From Saprospiraceae bacterium (lineage in GTDB: Bacteria > Bacteroidota > Bacteroidia > Chitinophagales > Saprospiraceae), in assembly GCA_028280415.1 (NCBI GenBank), contig JANQLV010000053.1:25885-89884 (forward strand): a stretch of 64,000 nt of DNA, in the 5' to 3' direction. A program made the position numbers and the translations under genes. Shown one piece after another: positions 62,801-64,000 of the stretch. Under the pieces are notes generated by a model, which was not told where the DNA came from, made no database searches, and saw nothing but the letters and a program-made list of their open reading frames with translations. Position 1 is the first letter of the stretch. Each line of letters begins with the position of its first letter.

Positions 62801-64000
62801 AGCTCGTATCAAACACATAGGTCGTATCACTTAACAAATAACTTGTCGTCGTGATTACTATACTATCACAACCAACAGTATTAATAAACAACTCCGATAC
62901 TTGACCTGTATCCTGAACAGAACAGGATGTTTCATCGATATATGTTGTATCACTGAATAGCAAATCTATTTCAGTTATCACCAGTGAATCACATCCATCA
63001 ATATTTGTCAATAAGGTTGTTTGAAGTCCAGTATCTATGGGGTTACAAGAGGTTTCAAAAAGATAGGTAGTATCACTAAAAATCAAATTCGTCTGCTCAT
63101 ATATCACCGAATCGCAATTATATTGATTCGTTAGATTGTAAATCACCAAACCTGTATCCTGCGCATTACAACTCGCCAAATCGATATACACTGTATCACT
63201 GGGTAGTAAAGTCGTCTGTTCATAGATCACCGAATCGCAATTATATTGATTCGTTAGATTATAGATCACCAAACCCGTATCCTGGGGATTACAACTCGCC
63301 AAATCGATATACACTGTATCACTGGGTAGTAAATTCGTCTGCTCATATATCACCGAATCGCAGTTATACTGATTCGTTAGATTGTAAATTACCAAACCTG
63401 TATCCTGCGCATTACAACTCGTCAAATCTACATACAGCGTATCACTAGGTAGTAAAGTCGTCTGCTCATATATCACCGAGTCACAATTATATTGATTCAT
63501 TAGATTATAAATTACCAAGCCCGTATCCTGGGGATTGCAACTCGTCAAATCTACATACAACGTATCACTGGGTAGTAAAGTCGTCTGCTCATATATCACC
63601 GAGTCACAATTATATTGATTCATTAGATTATAAATTACCAAGCCCGTATCCTGGGGATTACAACTCGTCAAATCTACATACAACGTATCACTGGGTAGTA
63701 AATCTGTCTGCTCATATATCACCGAATCGCAATTATACTGATTCGTTAAATTATAGATCACCAAGCCCGTATCCTGGGGATTACAACTGCTCAAATCAAT
63801 ATATACTGTATCACTGGATAGTAAGTCCGTCTGCTCATATATCACCGAATCACAGTTATATTGATTCGTTAAATTATAAATTACAAAGCCGGTGTCCTGC
63901 GCATTACAGCTTGTCAAATCGATATACACCGTATCACTAGGTAGTAAATTCGTCTGTTCATAGATTACTGAATCGCAATTGTATTGATTCGTTAGATTAT
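59856..64000 (-). CDS. giant repetitive surface protein with type B T9SS sorting domain (N-terminus outside window)
   Basis: The C-terminal 1380 residues or so of a very large extracellular protein; the frame is open to the window edge and the N-terminus is missing. At least 27 tandem repeats of 41 residues (123 bp) occupy about 60.6-64 kb. Each has the pattern DTTYxxxxSCN-x-x-DTGL then a GCDS motif, i.e. a pair of cysteines 18 apart. After them come a SprB-like module (SCYDENDGQISIDTIHYGSPPFLYAIDD; LSAGNYTLHVMDSEGC), a Cys-containing Ig-like module (YTWAPTYNFNCDSC) and the type B sorting domain (VPNAFSPNGDGHNELFKIYPG; IYNRWGALMHQ; GWDGRFKGQDLNPAVFIFFAEI). An exported adhesin or gliding-related surface filament is likely; no sprF gene is adjacent inside the window. 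Confidence 0.93.
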   Translation of the reverse strand, partial: NLTNQYNCDSVIYEQTNLLPSDTVYIDLTSCNAQDTGFVIYNLTNQYNCDSVIYEQTDLLSSDTVYIDLSSCNPQDTGLVIYNLTNQYNCDSVIYEQTDLLPSDTLYVDLTSCNPQDTGLVIYNLMNQYNCDSVIYEQTTLLPSDTLYVDLTSCNPQDTGLVIYNLMNQYNCDSVIYEQTTLLPSDTLYVDLTSCNAQDTGLVIYNLTNQYNCDSVIYEQTNLLPSDTVYIDLASCNPQDTGLVIYNLTNQYNCDSVIYEQTTLLPSDTVYIDLASCNAQDTGLVIYNLTNQYNCDSVIYEQTNLIFSDTTYLFETSCNPIDTGLQTTLLTNIDGCDSLVITEIDLLFSDTTYIDETSCSVQDTGQVSELFINTVGCDSIVITTTSYLLSDTTYVFDTSCNPQDTGLVSDWYTSTNGCDSLVLTQTDLLLLDTTYISATSCDINEVGEVLEQYVNTAGCDSVVITTTSYLLSDTTYVFDTSCNPQDTGLVSDWYTSMNGCDSLVLTQTDLLLLDTTYISATSCDISEVGEVLEQYVNTAGCDSIVITTTSYLSSDTTYVYDTSCNPLDTGLISDWYTSINGCDSLVLTQTDLLLLDTTYISTTSCDINEVGEVLEQYVNTAGCDSVVITTTSYLLSDTTYVYDTSCNPQDTGLISDWYTSTNGCDSLVLTQMDLLLLDTTYISTTSCDINEVGEVLEQYVNTAGCDSIVITTTSYLLSDTTYVYDTSCNPQDTGLVSDWYTGINGCDSLVLTQTDLLLLDTTYISATSCDINEVGEVLDVYANTAGCDSMVITTTSYLLSDTTYVYDTSCNPQDTGLVSDWYVANNGCDSLVLTQTDLLLLDTTYISATSCDINEVGEVLEQYANIAGCDSIVITTTSYLSSDTTYVFDTSCNPQDTGLVSDWYVANNGCDSLVLIQTDLLLLDTTHISATSCDINEVGEVVEMYSNTAGCDSVVITTTSYLLSDTTYVFDTSCNPQDTGLFISFENNQNGCDSLIYLEVSLLESDTTNLFLESCNPQDTGIVVNTYTNQSGCDSIEIITTTLLLLDTTTLELMTCDSMEVGQVVDVFQNQFGCDSVVISNTILAPAIETFIIDYTCDSDAVGADTTWLTTAMGCDSLIISQVLLSEIEFEWSLSEISCYDENDGQISIDTIHYGSPPFLYAIDDQPYSQNALFTSLSAGNYTLHVMDSEGCESSQIITLSNPPEFIITLGDNQILTLGDSIALEPLFNLPIESYTWAPTYNFNCDSCFMQIVRPFETTNFQITAVSENGCQASDKITVFIKKERLVYVPNAFSPNGDGHNELFKIYPGQEVESIQQFQIYNRWGALMHQEENVQPDLLRGWDGRFKGQDLNPAVFIFFAEIRYLDGRVEMIKGDFTLTR
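60605..64000 (-). repeat. tandem 123-bp coding repeats with higher-order 246-bp organisation
   Basis: Units of 41 codons repeat without spacers. The left part (window coordinates about 61.0-62.7 kb) alternates two unit types (one with TSCNPQDTGL and DWY, one with TSCDINEVGEVLEQY) about seven times, giving a 246-bp period; the right part (63.1-64 kb) is a homogenised run of one unit type (SCN-QDTGLVIYNLTNQYNCDSVIYEQT). Two adjacent units around 63.45-63.67 kb differ at only one base over more than 80. Confidence 0.9.

Noticed and set aside
60605..64000. Regularly spaced 123-bp repeats resembling a CRISPR array or satellite
   Set aside because: The repeats are continuous coding sequence in one frame with no unique spacers; they encode a surface protein.

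Overview
The window is a 64 kb chromosomal stretch of a Bacteroidota bacterium, most likely of the Saprospiria or a close relative (the lineage below phylum is an inference from gene content, not a placement). The phylum is supported by a SusC/SusD pair, several type IX secretion (T9SS) proteins (PorP/SprF, PorE-like, type A and type B C-terminal sorting domains), two GldM-like domains, promoters of the TAnnTTTG type, frequent TTG starts and a moderate-to-low GC content. No rRNA, tRNA, CRISPR array, phage or insertion sequence was recognised. One RNA element, a SAM-I riboswitch, is clear.

Layout. 1-8.5 kb: a plus-strand run of DUF2064 glycosyltransferase-like protein, SusC, SusD, sodium:solute symporter and a degenerate metallophosphoesterase-like protein, followed by a thioredoxin-type arsenate reductase; this may be the tail of an arsenic (arsenosugar-type) metabolism locus. 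8.5-15.7 kb: an oxidoreductase, a cyclase-TPR-AraC fusion regulator, and a three-gene phosphate transport operon. 15.7-19.6 kb: a BlaI repressor, an M56 (BlaR1-type) membrane metallopeptidase whose periplasmic part is a GldM C-terminal module, and a second protein made only of the anchor plus that GldM module; two identical near-palindromic sites flank the promoter of the operon. 19.8-24.3 kb: an orphan LanB C-terminal (thiopeptide-type) protein, dnaK and a lipoprotein. 24.6-28.4 kb: panB, mltG, a lipoprotein metalloprotease and a RibD-like reductase. 28.4-34.3 kb: an AraC regulator and a maltodextrin operon (GH13 amylase lipoprotein, small lipoprotein, GH65 phosphorylase, beta-phosphoglucomutase). 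34.5-40.5 kb: tilS, a small lipoprotein, a PorE-like protein ending in SPOR domains, and a SAM-riboswitch-controlled trans-sulfuration enzyme.

41-52.9 kb is rich in secreted proteins: a T9SS-exported subtilase next to a three-domain Kazal inhibitor, then (after an rRNA methyltransferase, a GNAT and a VOC protein) a minus-strand cassette of type B-sorted surface protein, PorP/SprF partner and PorE/OmpA-like protein. 53-59.8 kb holds a MOSC protein, a UbiA prenyltransferase, small conserved proteins, an esterase, and a divergent pair of choline-transporter-like symporter and phosphatidylcholine synthase. The right end (59.9-64 kb) is the C-terminal part of a giant type B T9SS surface protein with at least 27 tandem 41-residue repeats, running out of the window.

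Most noteworthy are the BlaI/M56/GldM regulatory module with its operator pair, the possible arsenic-linked SusCD cluster with a metal-site-deficient phosphoesterase homologue, the orphan LanB C-terminal protein, the subtilase/Kazal pair, the choline-uptake/PC-synthesis pair and the higher-order repeat structure of the giant surface protein. All function statements rest on motif reading by eye; no database search was run.
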